NCBI GenBank assembly: GCA_938038035.1
Contig: CALHQV010000177.1
Coordinates: forward strand, 1-5,004
Reading direction: 5' to 3'
Length of the DNA stretch: 5,004 nucleotides
Source of the DNA: an uncultured Gemella sp.
GTDB taxonomy: Bacteria; Bacillota; Bacilli; Staphylococcales; Gemellaceae
The notes beneath the pieces are model-generated. The model made no database searches and was not told the DNA's origin. It worked only from the letters and a program-made list of their open reading frames with translations. This document shows, piece by piece, positions 1-5,004 of the stretch. The position numbers and the translations under genes are program-made. Numbering within the stretch: position 1 is the stretch's first letter; each line of letters opens with the position of its first letter.

Positions 1-57
1 CATAAAACTTTAAACTTCCTATCTCTAAACTTTTTCCAACAAAAATATAAAATATTA

Positions 58-66
58 TGATATAAT
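58..66 (+). promoter_or_regulatory. Extended -10 promoter of the DUF1904 gene
   Basis: TGATATAAT is a perfect extended -10 (TG at 58-59, TATAAT at 61-66). Transcription should start near 73, giving a leader of under 30 nt. No good -35 hexamer lies 16-18 nt upstream, which is usual for TGn-type promoters. It lies just ahead of the ribosome binding site GGAGG at 90-94. Upstream (1-57) I see only AT-rich DNA with three copies of AAACTT (5-10, 12-17, 27-32). Confidence 0.65.
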
Positions 67-100
67 TATAGTAAACGAATTCAAATAATGGAGGTCTATT

Positions 101-418
101 ATGCCACGTATAGTTGCTAGAGGATTTAAAAAAGAAGATTTAAAAAAAGTTAGTGCTGAGCTTTTCGATACTATTGCTGAAATAATCGAAAGACCACGTG
201 AAGCTTTCACATTAGATTTAGTTGAAAGTGTTGCTATTCTTGATGGAGAAGAAATCAGTAGAGCAAACCTTGAAATCGGATGGGTTCACCGCCCTGTAGA
301 AGTTTGCGAAAAAGTTGCTAATGCTGTTAATGAACTTTTCAAGCCACTTGGTTACGAAACAGTAATGATTTCATTCAAAGATATTGACTTAGCATACGAA
401 TTTGTATTCAAAAAATAA
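101..418 (+). CDS. DUF1904 family protein (tautomerase/MIF-like fold)
   Basis: A complete 105-aa cytosolic protein with no signal peptide or membrane segment. It begins MPRIVARGFKK, and residues about 30-50 (ERPREAFTLDLVES, then ILDGEE) match the pattern I recall for the DUF1904 family, small proteins of the tautomerase/MIF superfamily. Family members are about 100-110 aa, so this one is full length. Pro2 follows the initiator Met and would become N-terminal after Met removal, the position of the catalytic proline in 4-oxalocrotonate tautomerases. Whether it is catalytic here is inference, and no substrate can be named. The start is secure: GGAGG at 90-94 lies 6 nt before the ATG, and Pro2 is the conserved family N-terminus. 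It is a single-gene unit with its own promoter, converging on the ABC exporter operon; the hairpin at 426-483 begins 7 nt after its stop. Family assignment is fairly sure; biological role unknown. Confidence 0.85.
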   Translation: MPRIVARGFKKEDLKKVSAELFDTIAEIIERPREAFTLDLVESVAILDGEEISRANLEIGWVHRPVEVCEKVANAVNELFKPLGYETVMISFKDIDLAYEFVFKK

Positions 419-425
419 TATTAAA

Positions 426-483
426 AAAGGAGTGATTTAAAAATCTAGATTCAGTTAAATCTGATTTTTTTAATCACTCCTTT
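426..483. terminator. Bidirectional intrinsic terminator between convergent genes (hairpin repeat copy A)
   Basis: The outer arms AAAGGAGTGATT (426-437) and AATCACTCCTTT (472-483) pair perfectly over 12 bp. The interior adds 7 bp (AAAAATC 439-445 with GATTTTT 463-469) and 5 bp (447-451 with 458-462) around a 6-nt loop. Read on the minus strand the stem runs into six T (complement of 423-428), a good tract for ending the ABC operon 7 nt after its stop at 490. Read on the plus strand the tail is TTTATTATATT, weaker but serviceable for the DUF1904 gene, whose stop is at 416-418. It shares sequence blocks with hairpins at 4063-4099 and 4166-4222, so it may be a repeat recruited as a terminator. 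Confidence 0.85.
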
Positions 484-489
484 ATTATA

Positions 490-2223
490 TTATCCTTTTA
501 CTTGAGTTTCATACATTTTTTTGTAACTTCCCCCAAAAGCTAATAATTGTTCGTGTGTTCCACTTTCAATTACCTTCCCTTTTCTAAGGACATAAATCAT
601 ATCGGCATTTTTTATCGTCGATAGTCTATGGGCTATTATAAGGGTTGTTCGCCCTTGTTTTAATTCTTCTATAGCTCGACTAACATTTTGTTCTGTTTCA
701 CTATCAATATTGGCCGTCGATTCATCAAGAATCAGAATCTTAGGATCTTTAGCCAAGGCTCTAGCTAAACAGATAAGTTGCTTCTCACCTGTTGAAAAAT
801 TATTTCCACCTACTTCTACTCTTGAATCCAACGAGCGATTTTCTAATATGAAATCTCCTCCAACTCGAGATAAGGCCTCTCTGGCAATCTTTTCATCATT
901 TGAAGTAGTAATATTTTCGAGTAAGGTACCTTCAAATAAAAATGAATCTTGAAGTACTATAGCAGTTTTTTCTCTTAGGTATTCCTTACTATAATCATTT
1001 ATATTTCTACCATTGATTAAGACATTACCTTTAGTCGCACTATAGAACTTAACAATTAGATTCATTATAGTACTCTTACCGCTTCCCGTATGACCCACAA
1101 AGGCTACAGTTTGATTTTCTTTAATTTCAAGATTTAAATCACGAAGCACATAAAAATCATCTTTATAAGAAAAATACACATCTTCGAATTTAATATTTCC
1201 TCGGAAATCATCCTTAGTAATATCTTTATGATTATCTTCCTCAACTTCTAACTTAAGTATCTCTTGAATATTTATAGCTGCACCTTGTGCTCTTATATAA
1301 TTAGAAATCCCCATCGTAAAGTCAGCGATTCTATAAATTATATCGGTAGTATAATTTATAAATAAATAGACCATTCCCAATGTAATGCCATAAACATTAT
1401 TAAAGTGTGAATACGAATAGTAATAAACAATACCTATGAAGATTACAATTCTAAATACTCCTGTTATATTATGCAGTAATAGACTATCTACTAGATTTAA
1501 TTTTTTCCAATATTTATAACGTTCTTCATTATGCTTATTCCAATCTTCAATACTTTCTTTTTCTTTATTAAAAGCTTTGATGATTTCTAAATTTTGATAA
1601 TTTTCATTTATTATCCCATTACTTTGTGAAAATTTACGTCTGTATCCTTTAATACTATCTATAGATAACTTGTTATAAATTTTTAAAACTACAAACATTA
1701 CTGGGAATAATGCTAGCATAAATAATCCAAAACGTACATCTACATAAAATAGAACAGCATAAGAAAAAATAATCTTAAGTGCAATTATTAAGATCTGTAC
1801 AAATGTCGAAACGAAAAATGTTCTAATTTGGTTAACATCACTAGTTATCCTAGATACTACCGATCCAGCCGGCATATTATCAAAATACTTAATAGGTAGG
1901 CTTTGTATATGATCATATACCTGCATCTGAATTCTAACATAAACCTCATTAGCACCTTTTACTAAGTATATATTTCTAATATAGTTAGATATTCCTGAAC
2001 ATAGTAGTATAAGTCCATAGCCAGCTACTACCACCAATGATTTTAGAATTATCTGACGTGTTAAATCTCCAGTTATACCATCAAACACTTTCGACAACAC
2101 GTATACACCAGCAACACCTAACCCTACATTTAATAGAGAAAAGACAAATCCTATTATATAAGACCTCTTTGCTTCTTTCATATAAGGAAGAAATTGAAAT
2201 AACGGATTTTTATTCTTCATCAT
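490..2223 (-). CDS. Heterodimeric ABC exporter, subunit with the catalytic Glu (BmrD/LmrD/MdlB-like)
   Basis: A 577-aa half-transporter with the ABC type-1 exporter fold. Six membrane helices lie at about 21-46, 58-78, 137-160, 163-183, 248-272 and 276-298, with the conserved cytoplasmic segment GSVVSRITSDV at 120-130. The nucleotide-binding domain runs from about 343 to the end: A-loop Tyr353, Walker A GHTGSGKST (377-385), Q-loop Gln425, signature FSTGE (476-480), Walker B ILILD (496-500), catalytic Glu501, switch His532. The signature departs from LSGGQ, and the preceding loop (VEVGGNN) lacks the usual TxVGExG form. In heterodimeric exporters this is the subunit that supplies the Walker motifs of the working ATP site. 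It is the second gene of the operon, with its start 14 bp inside the upstream gene. Two adjacent ATGs (2223 and 2220) both suit the Shine-Dalgarno at 2229-2236, so the protein may be 576 aa. Related pairs are linked to multidrug efflux; the substrate cannot be read from sequence. Confidence 0.93.
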   Translation of the reverse strand: MMKNKNPLFQFLPYMKEAKRSYIIGFVFSLLNVGLGVAGVYVLSKVFDGITGDLTRQIILKSLVVVAGYGLILLCSGISNYIRNIYLVKGANEVYVRIQMQVYDHIQSLPIKYFDNMPAGSVVSRITSDVNQIRTFFVSTFVQILIIALKIIFSYAVLFYVDVRFGLFMLALFPVMFVVLKIYNKLSIDSIKGYRRKFSQSNGIINENYQNLEIIKAFNKEKESIEDWNKHNEERYKYWKKLNLVDSLLLHNITGVFRIVIFIGIVYYYSYSHFNNVYGITLGMVYLFINYTTDIIYRIADFTMGISNYIRAQGAAINIQEILKLEVEEDNHKDITKDDFRGNIKFEDVYFSYKDDFYVLRDLNLEIKENQTVAFVGHTGSGKSTIMNLIVKFYSATKGNVLINGRNINDYSKEYLREKTAIVLQDSFLFEGTLLENITTSNDEKIAREALSRVGGDFILENRSLDSRVEVGGNNFSTGEKQLICLARALAKDPKILILDESTANIDSETEQNVSRAIEELKQGRTTLIIAHRLSTIKNADMIYVLRKGKVIESGTHEQLLAFGGSYKKMYETQVKG

Positions 2224-3973
2224 CTTCTACCTCCTTATTTTGATATTCATCTAGTTGTCTATACCAAGGGCATTTCTCAAGAAGCTCATCATGCGTTCCG
2301 AAATTTAATATTTTACCATTATCTAATACAACAATTTTATCAGCATGCCTTACTGCAGAAATTCTATGAGCTACTATTATATTAGTCTTACCTTCACGAG
2401 TTTTCTTAATATTTTCAATAATAGTTTTTTCTGTATTAGAGTCTACTGCACTCAAACTATCATCAAGTATTAGGATTTCAGGATTAGATAACAACGCTCT
2501 CGCTATACCAAGACGTTGTTTTTGACCACCAGATAAAGATAAACCATTTTCTCCTACAAGAGTATCAATACCGTCTTTAAATCTACTAATATCCTTTTTA
2601 ATGTCAGCCTGTTCCAAAACTTCTTCTAATCTAGCCTCTAAATCATATCTATAAAACAACACATTTTCTTTTATAGATTTTGAGAACAACTGATATTCTT
2701 GTGGTGCGTACCCTATTTTTTGTCTAACAGAATAATCATAATATCGCTCAATCCCCTTACCATCAAGAAGAAGCGTATTTTCCTCTATCGGATATAGTCG
2801 AAGTAGTTGCTTGATAAATGTCGTTTTCCCACTACCAGTTTTTCCTACTACACCTATAGTTTCACCTTTATTAATGGTAAAATTAATATCCTCTAGTACA
2901 TGATTATTATCCTCATAACTAAAATTAAAATCTTTGAATTCAATACTACTATTAAATTCAAAATTACTTTCAGCTAAGTCATTATTAACATCCGCTTTTT
3001 TATCAGAGACTTCTAGGATTCTTTTTGTAGCTTGACGAACTTCAATAATCATAATAACTAACTCAGATAAAGCAATATACGGCCACTGAATCATACCTAT
3101 AACTACGCAGACTGAGATTAACTCTCCTAATGTCATCATCCCTAAACTAATAAAATAAAATCCACAAGCTACAGCTATAACATAACTTGTCGCTAACGAT
3201 ACTGTATTAAGTGGTTGATAGACAAGAGTTTTCTTCATGTATTCTTCATTACTTCTAGCATAGCTTCTAAGTTTTCCTACAAAACTATTTCTCACTTTAT
3301 CTAACAAGCTATAAGCCCTAATTACACGAATACCTTTAACATTTTCTAAAGTCTCTTCTGTAATTTCATCCATAGTTTTCGCCATCTCATTATAGTATTT
3401 TTCCTGTACCTTACGTCTTCTAACTAGATAAATAGTTTGAAGAATCAAAGGTATATGAATCAGTAATAAATAAATTAAACTAGATTTGTTAAATATAAGA
3501 ACACTTATAAATAAATTGTAAATTATTCCATCAAAAATTAATAAAATACCATAACCAAAAAGTGGTGCAATATAATTCGTAATATCATTCGTCGATCTAC
3601 TAATAACTTCTCCAATACTAAATTTATTAAAAAATACTGGAGTATGCCTATAAATATCATATTGAATATCATAGGTCATATCTTTAATAACTTTATCATA
3701 CCCTATAAATGTATGGTATTCTTTAAAGAAATAAACAATATACAGTGCTATTCCGGCTAAAACAATTCTTAGAATTTCATTAACTACACCAGCAAAATCA
3801 ATATTTCCGCTTGCTATACCATCAACTATATAACTTAACCTATCAGTTGGGTATAACGTAAAATAATAAGACGCAATAGAAACTATTAGTGCAATTATTA
3901 TGCGTTTTTTATCTCTATAAACAAGACTTGCTATTTTGTTAAATATTTGCTTATTATTTATCGGTTTGTCCAT
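2210..3973 (-). CDS. Heterodimeric ABC exporter, subunit with degenerate Walker B (BmrC/LmrC/MdlA-like)
   Basis: A 587-aa half-transporter and first gene of the exporter operon. Membrane helices lie at about 22-44, 67-85, 135-160, 165-185, 255-278 and 281-310, with the cytoplasmic motif GEVISRSTND at 121-130. The nucleotide-binding domain (from about 344) shows A-loop Tyr353, Walker A GKTGSGKTT (377-385), Q-loop Gln425, TLVGENG at 471-477, canonical signature LSGGQ (480-484), Walker B ILILD (500-504) and switch His536. The residue after Walker B is Asp505 instead of the catalytic Glu, a hallmark of the non-hydrolysing subunit in heterodimeric exporters; its LSGGQ should complete the working site of the partner. 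The order, degenerate subunit first, matches bmrC-bmrD (yheI-yheH) and mdlA-mdlB. The C-terminus is acidic (EVEDDEE), partly because the last codons carry the next gene's ribosome binding and start sites. Start: AAGGAGGG at 3980-3987, with GGAGG 7 nt before the ATG. Likely exports drugs or other amphiphiles; substrate unknown. Confidence 0.93.
   Translation of the reverse strand: MDKPINNKQIFNKIASLVYRDKKRIIIALIVSIASYYFTLYPTDRLSYIVDGIASGNIDFAGVVNEILRIVLAGIALYIVYFFKEYHTFIGYDKVIKDMTYDIQYDIYRHTPVFFNKFSIGEVISRSTNDITNYIAPLFGYGILLIFDGIIYNLFISVLIFNKSSLIYLLLIHIPLILQTIYLVRRRKVQEKYYNEMAKTMDEITEETLENVKGIRVIRAYSLLDKVRNSFVGKLRSYARSNEEYMKKTLVYQPLNTVSLATSYVIAVACGFYFISLGMMTLGELISVCVVIGMIQWPYIALSELVIMIIEVRQATKRILEVSDKKADVNNDLAESNFEFNSSIEFKDFNFSYEDNNHVLEDINFTINKGETIGVVGKTGSGKTTFIKQLLRLYPIEENTLLLDGKGIERYYDYSVRQKIGYAPQEYQLFSKSIKENVLFYRYDLEARLEEVLEQADIKKDISRFKDGIDTLVGENGLSLSGGQKQRLGIARALLSNPEILILDDSLSAVDSNTEKTIIENIKKTREGKTNIIVAHRISAVRHADKIVVLDNGKILNFGTHDELLEKCPWYRQLDEYQNKEVEDDEE
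2229..2236 (-). promoter_or_regulatory. Shine-Dalgarno AAGGAGGT inside the upstream ABC gene
   Basis: On the minus strand AAGGAGGT is in frame with the upstream gene, where it encodes residues 580-582 (Lys-Glu-Val). It lies 5 nt before the first ATG (2223-2221) and 8 nt before the second (2220-2218), so it does not decide between them. The upstream TAA (2212-2210) comes after the new start, the usual geometry for translational coupling that keeps two partner subunits in proportion. Confidence 0.85.
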
Positions 3974-4015
3974 CTCTCACCCTCCTTTTTTCATCTATTA
4001 AACTATATTCTAATA

Positions 4016-4024
4016 ATTATAACA
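4016..4024 (-). promoter_or_regulatory. Extended -10 promoter of the ABC exporter operon
   Basis: The minus strand reads TGTTATAAT (TG at 4024-4023, TATAAT at 4021-4016), a perfect extended -10. Transcription would start near 4010, giving a leader of about 36 nt, too short for the long attenuator leaders known for some exporters of this class. The -35 region (about 4039-4044, TAAAAT) is poor. The same 12 nt (ATTATAACATAT on the plus strand) recurs at 4122-4133. Confidence 0.6.
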
Positions 4025-4062
4025 TATTTAAACACTTAATTTTATTAAAAAGCAAATAAAAC

Positions 4063-4099
4063 AGGAATAACTAAAAATCATTATTTTCCAGTTATTCCT
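4063..4099 (-). terminator. Hairpin terminator ahead of the ABC operon (repeat copy C)
   Basis: AGGAATAACT (4063-4072) and AGTTATTCCT (4090-4099) form a perfect 10-bp stem; AAAAT (4074-4078) and ATTTT (4083-4087) add an inner 5-bp stem with a 4-nt loop. On the minus strand the stem is followed by TGTTTTATTTGCTTTTT, a U-rich tail, so it could end the RNase H transcript before the exporter promoter at 4016-4024. On the plus strand ATTCATTTTTT follows, so it may work both ways. If the upstream promoter at 4122-4130 is active, this hairpin would lie in the exporter leader and act as an attenuator. Sequence blocks are shared with 4166-4222 and 426-483. Confidence 0.6.
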
Positions 4100-4108
4100 A
4101 TTCATTTT

Positions 4109-4136
4109 TTGAATATATATGATTATAACATATAAT
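4109..4136 (+). promoter_or_regulatory. Candidate plus-strand sigma-A promoter with no gene downstream
   Basis: TTGAAT (4109-4114; 4 of 6 to TTGACA), a 16-nt spacer and a perfect TATAAT (4131-4136). Predicted start is near 4143, pointing towards the hairpin at 4166-4222 and the T-tailed hairpin at 4237-4257. No ORF follows, so if it is real the product is a small RNA or an RNA antisense to the RNase H 3' region. AT-rich DNA often yields chance matches. Confidence 0.4.
4122..4130 (-). promoter_or_regulatory. Second candidate extended -10 towards the ABC operon
   Basis: The minus strand reads TGTTATAAT, identical to the nearer promoter at 4016-4024. It would start transcription near 4115 and place hairpin 4063-4099 in the leader. 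No good -35 at normal spacing. It is mirror-symmetric with the plus-strand TATAAT at 4131-4136. Confidence 0.35.
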
Positions 4137-4165
4137 TAATTTCTACTTAGTCCACTTAATTTATA

Positions 4166-4222
4166 GGGAGTAACTCAAAAATCACGATTTCAGAAGAAAC
4201 AAGATTTTGTCGAGTCACTTTC
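4166..4222. repeat. Long imperfect hairpin (repeat copy B)
   Basis: GGGAGTAACTC (4166-4176) pairs with GAGTCACTTTC (4212-4222) with one mismatch and two G-U pairs in the plus-strand RNA. AAAATC (4178-4183) pairs with GATTTT (4203-4208), and a short inner stem closes a small loop. Total length 57 nt, against 58 nt for the hairpin at 426-483. Neither strand has a T tract directly after it, so it is not itself a good terminator. Over 4167-4193 it matches 23 of 27 positions with copy C (4064-4091), allowing one deletion and a 2-nt insertion in C (counted by eye). Confidence 0.6.
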
Positions 4223-4236
4223 CGCCATGGTTTACT

Positions 4237-4257
4237 AGTTCTTTTATGAACTTTTTT
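4237..4257 (+). terminator. Weak terminator-like hairpin
   Basis: AGTTC (4237-4241) and GAACT (4248-4252) form a 5-bp stem with a 6-nt loop, followed by five more T (4253-4257). The stem is short and only 40% GC. No plus-strand gene precedes it; it would matter only if the promoter at 4109-4136 is used. Confidence 0.3.
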
Positions 4258-4308
4258 AAATTTTAGAACTTTTGGGGCACCCTTAAATTTAAAACATCAG
4301 ATTCTTAG

Positions 4309-4920
4309 TTATTTTTCTTTTTTAAACTCCGCTATTGCATCCTTCGCAAGTTTATCAACAACCTCATTAAGCTCAACACCCGTATGTGCTTTTACCTTCA
4401 CAAAATTAACTTTTACTACAGTCTTCATCTTATTATAAAATTTTACATAATCCTGTGTATAAGGTAAGTTCGCCTGCCAATCTCCCATTGCCCAAGATTC
4501 TATCCCTTGATAATCATAAAATAAAGTGATCTCTTTGATTTTTCTATCTACTGCGTACCACATAACATACTTGGCTGCTTCTAATTCTCCAGCAACATTG
4601 TGTAATTGAGCATAATCTTCTCTATTTCCAGCATGTTTGAACTCATATTTTTTATCGCCATCTACTATAACTACACCAGAACCATAAATACCTTGTACTC
4701 TATCAAAACTTCCATCTATATATGCATACACACCATCAACAGCTTCTACATTCTCTATCTTTTCTTCATTACCTTTTACGAACTCTTCTGCTTCGTCTAA
4801 AGTTTTAAAACTTTTGTATATCGCACCCTTAAAACCTGTAACTTGTTCTTTACACTCATCCCATGTTGAAAATATTCCAGTTTTTTTACCTTTTCTTACC
4901 GCATAAAATTTAGTCATCAT
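4309..4920 (-). CDS. rnhA: Ribonuclease H1 with N-terminal hybrid-binding (viroplasmin-like) domain
   Basis: A cytosolic enzyme that cleaves the RNA strand of RNA-DNA hybrids (R-loops, replication primers). Residues about 4-48 are a hybrid-binding domain of the caulimovirus viroplasmin/RNase H1 type: FYAVRKGKKTGIF (5-17), Trp20 and Tyr35-Lys-Ser-Phe. After a charged linker (49-62) the RNase H fold follows at about 63-198. The catalytic acids are visible: Asp69 in YIDGS, Glu112 in GELEA, Asp136 in FYDYQG, Asp189 in NEVVDKLA, with His179 in KAHTG. Length and plan resemble Bacillus halodurans RNase H1, whose catalytic domain also follows such a module. The protein starts Met-Met: AAGGAG at 4924-4929 is only 3 nt from the first ATG but 6 nt from the second (4917), so I favour the second and a 202-aa protein. 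It has its own promoter and no partner gene in the window; the exporter operon downstream has a separate promoter. The symbol rnhA is given by enzyme class; names differ between genomes. Confidence 0.93.
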   Translation of the reverse strand: MMTKFYAVRKGKKTGIFSTWDECKEQVTGFKGAIYKSFKTLDEAEEFVKGNEEKIENVEAVDGVYAYIDGSFDRVQGIYGSGVVIVDGDKKYEFKHAGNREDYAQLHNVAGELEAAKYVMWYAVDRKIKEITLFYDYQGIESWAMGDWQANLPYTQDYVKFYNKMKTVVKVNFVKVKAHTGVELNEVVDKLAKDAIAEFKKEK

Positions 4921-4923
4921 ATT

Positions 4924-4929
4924 CTCCTT
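4924..4929 (-). promoter_or_regulatory. Shine-Dalgarno AAGGAG that favours the second Met of RNase H1
   Basis: The minus strand reads AAGGAG, then ATT, then ATGATG. Spacing is 3 nt to the first ATG (4920-4918), too tight for efficient initiation, and 6 nt to the second (4917-4915). The real start is therefore probably 4917. Confidence 0.6.
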
Positions 4930-4949
4930 ACAAAAATATTTACTCTAAA

Positions 4950-4978
4950 ATTATACTACATGAAAAATATTAAGTAAA
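4950..4978 (-). promoter_or_regulatory. Sigma-A promoter of the RNase H1 gene
   Basis: On the minus strand the -35 is TTTACT (4978-4973; 4 of 6 to TTGACA), the spacer is 17 nt, and the -10 is a perfect TATAAT (4955-4950). Transcription would start near 4943, giving a leader of about 23-26 nt. No operator or riboswitch is visible. From 4979 to the window end I see only AT-rich DNA. Confidence 0.6.
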
Positions 4979-5004
4979 TTTTTAAAAAGAAAATTTAAAA
5001 TAAA

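Larger units (their letters stand above)
4143..4257 (+). ncRNA. Candidate small RNA (promoter-hairpin-terminator order)
   Basis: Inferred only from layout: a promoter match at 4109-4136, then a long hairpin at 4166-4222, then a 5-bp hairpin with a T run ending at 4257. The transcript would be about 115 nt, non-coding, and antisense to any RNase H 3' untranslated region. It matches no RNA family I recognise. The terminator stem is short and the hairpin may simply be a repeat element, so confidence is low. Confidence 0.2.
3974..4308. other. 335-bp non-coding region between the RNase H and ABC genes
   Basis: No convincing ORF on either strand; the plus-strand ATGs at 4226 and 4246 reach stop codons within a few codons. 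From left to right it holds the ABC ribosome binding site, an extended -10 promoter (4016-4024), a hairpin terminator (4063-4099), back-to-back -10 elements (4122-4136), a long imperfect hairpin (4166-4222), a small hairpin followed by T (4237-4257), and a more GC-rich patch with GGGGCACCC at 4274-4282. Several of these are entered separately. Confidence 0.8.

Noticed and set aside
426..483. CRISPR-like or phage attachment repeat
   Set aside because: Only one copy at this site, strong inverted symmetry with T tracts at a convergent gene junction, and no integrase, cas gene or tRNA nearby. A terminator explains it better.
710..952. Plus-strand ORF of 80 aa
   Set aside because: Lies wholly inside the nucleotide-binding domain region of the 577-aa ABC gene on the opposite strand, has no ribosome binding site I can see and resembles no protein family.
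2037..2243. Plus-strand ORF of 68 aa
   Set aside because: Antisense to the 5' end of the 577-aa ABC gene and the overlap; low-complexity Ser-rich end is the reverse reading of the acidic tail codons. A shadow.
4226..4266. Short plus-strand ORFs at ATG 4226 and ATG 4246 as a leader peptide
   Set aside because: They end after 3 and 6 codons, have no Shine-Dalgarno and no downstream plus-strand gene to regulate.
3974..4308. Riboswitch or T-box leader for the exporter operon
   Set aside because: No T-box motif or recognisable riboswitch core on the minus strand, and the nearest promoter leaves a leader of only about 36 nt.
4606..4800. Plus-strand ORF of 64 aa, hydrophobic
   Set aside because: Antisense to the RNase H1 gene; Ile/Tyr/Phe richness follows from reading an AT-rich gene backwards. 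No ribosome binding site seen.

Overview
The window is a gene-dense, AT-rich chromosomal segment. Strong Shine-Dalgarno sites (AAGGAGG type), short spacers, TATAAT/extended -10 promoters and the protein families present point to a low-GC Gram-positive bacterium of the class Bacilli. Gemella or a relative is my guess, from gene content and base composition only; nothing in the window proves a genus.

Layout: a small plus-strand gene (101-418) encodes a DUF1904 / tautomerase-superfamily protein with its own extended -10 promoter. It converges on a two-gene minus-strand operon that encodes both halves of a heterodimeric ABC exporter: the 587-aa subunit first (3973-2210), then the 577-aa subunit (2223-490), with a 14-bp overlap. 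A long perfect hairpin at 426-483 sits between the convergent ends and probably terminates transcription both ways. Upstream of the operon is a 335-bp non-coding region (3974-4308). Beyond it, also on the minus strand with its own promoter, lies a 202/203-aa RNase H1 with an N-terminal hybrid-binding domain (4920-4309).

The two ABC subunits fit together as one asymmetric exporter. The 587-aa subunit has a canonical LSGGQ signature but an Asp in place of the catalytic Glu after Walker B. The 577-aa subunit has the catalytic Glu but a degenerate signature (FSTGE). A 587/577 pair should therefore form one working and one degenerate ATP site, as in BmrC/BmrD, LmrC/LmrD and TM287/288. The DUF1904 protein and RNase H1 have no evident functional link to the exporter.

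The least ordinary part is the non-coding DNA. Three hairpins (426-483, 4063-4099, 4166-4222) share the same ordered sequence blocks and look like members of one dispersed intergenic repeat family, of which at least two could act as terminators. The 335-bp gap also holds a mirror-symmetric pair of -10 elements (ATTATA-ACA-TATAAT, 4122-4136), a 12-nt direct repeat that duplicates the extended -10 of the exporter operon, and a promoter-hairpin-terminator succession on the plus strand that could specify a small RNA of about 115 nt. I found no previously undescribed protein system; the protein-coding content is conventional.
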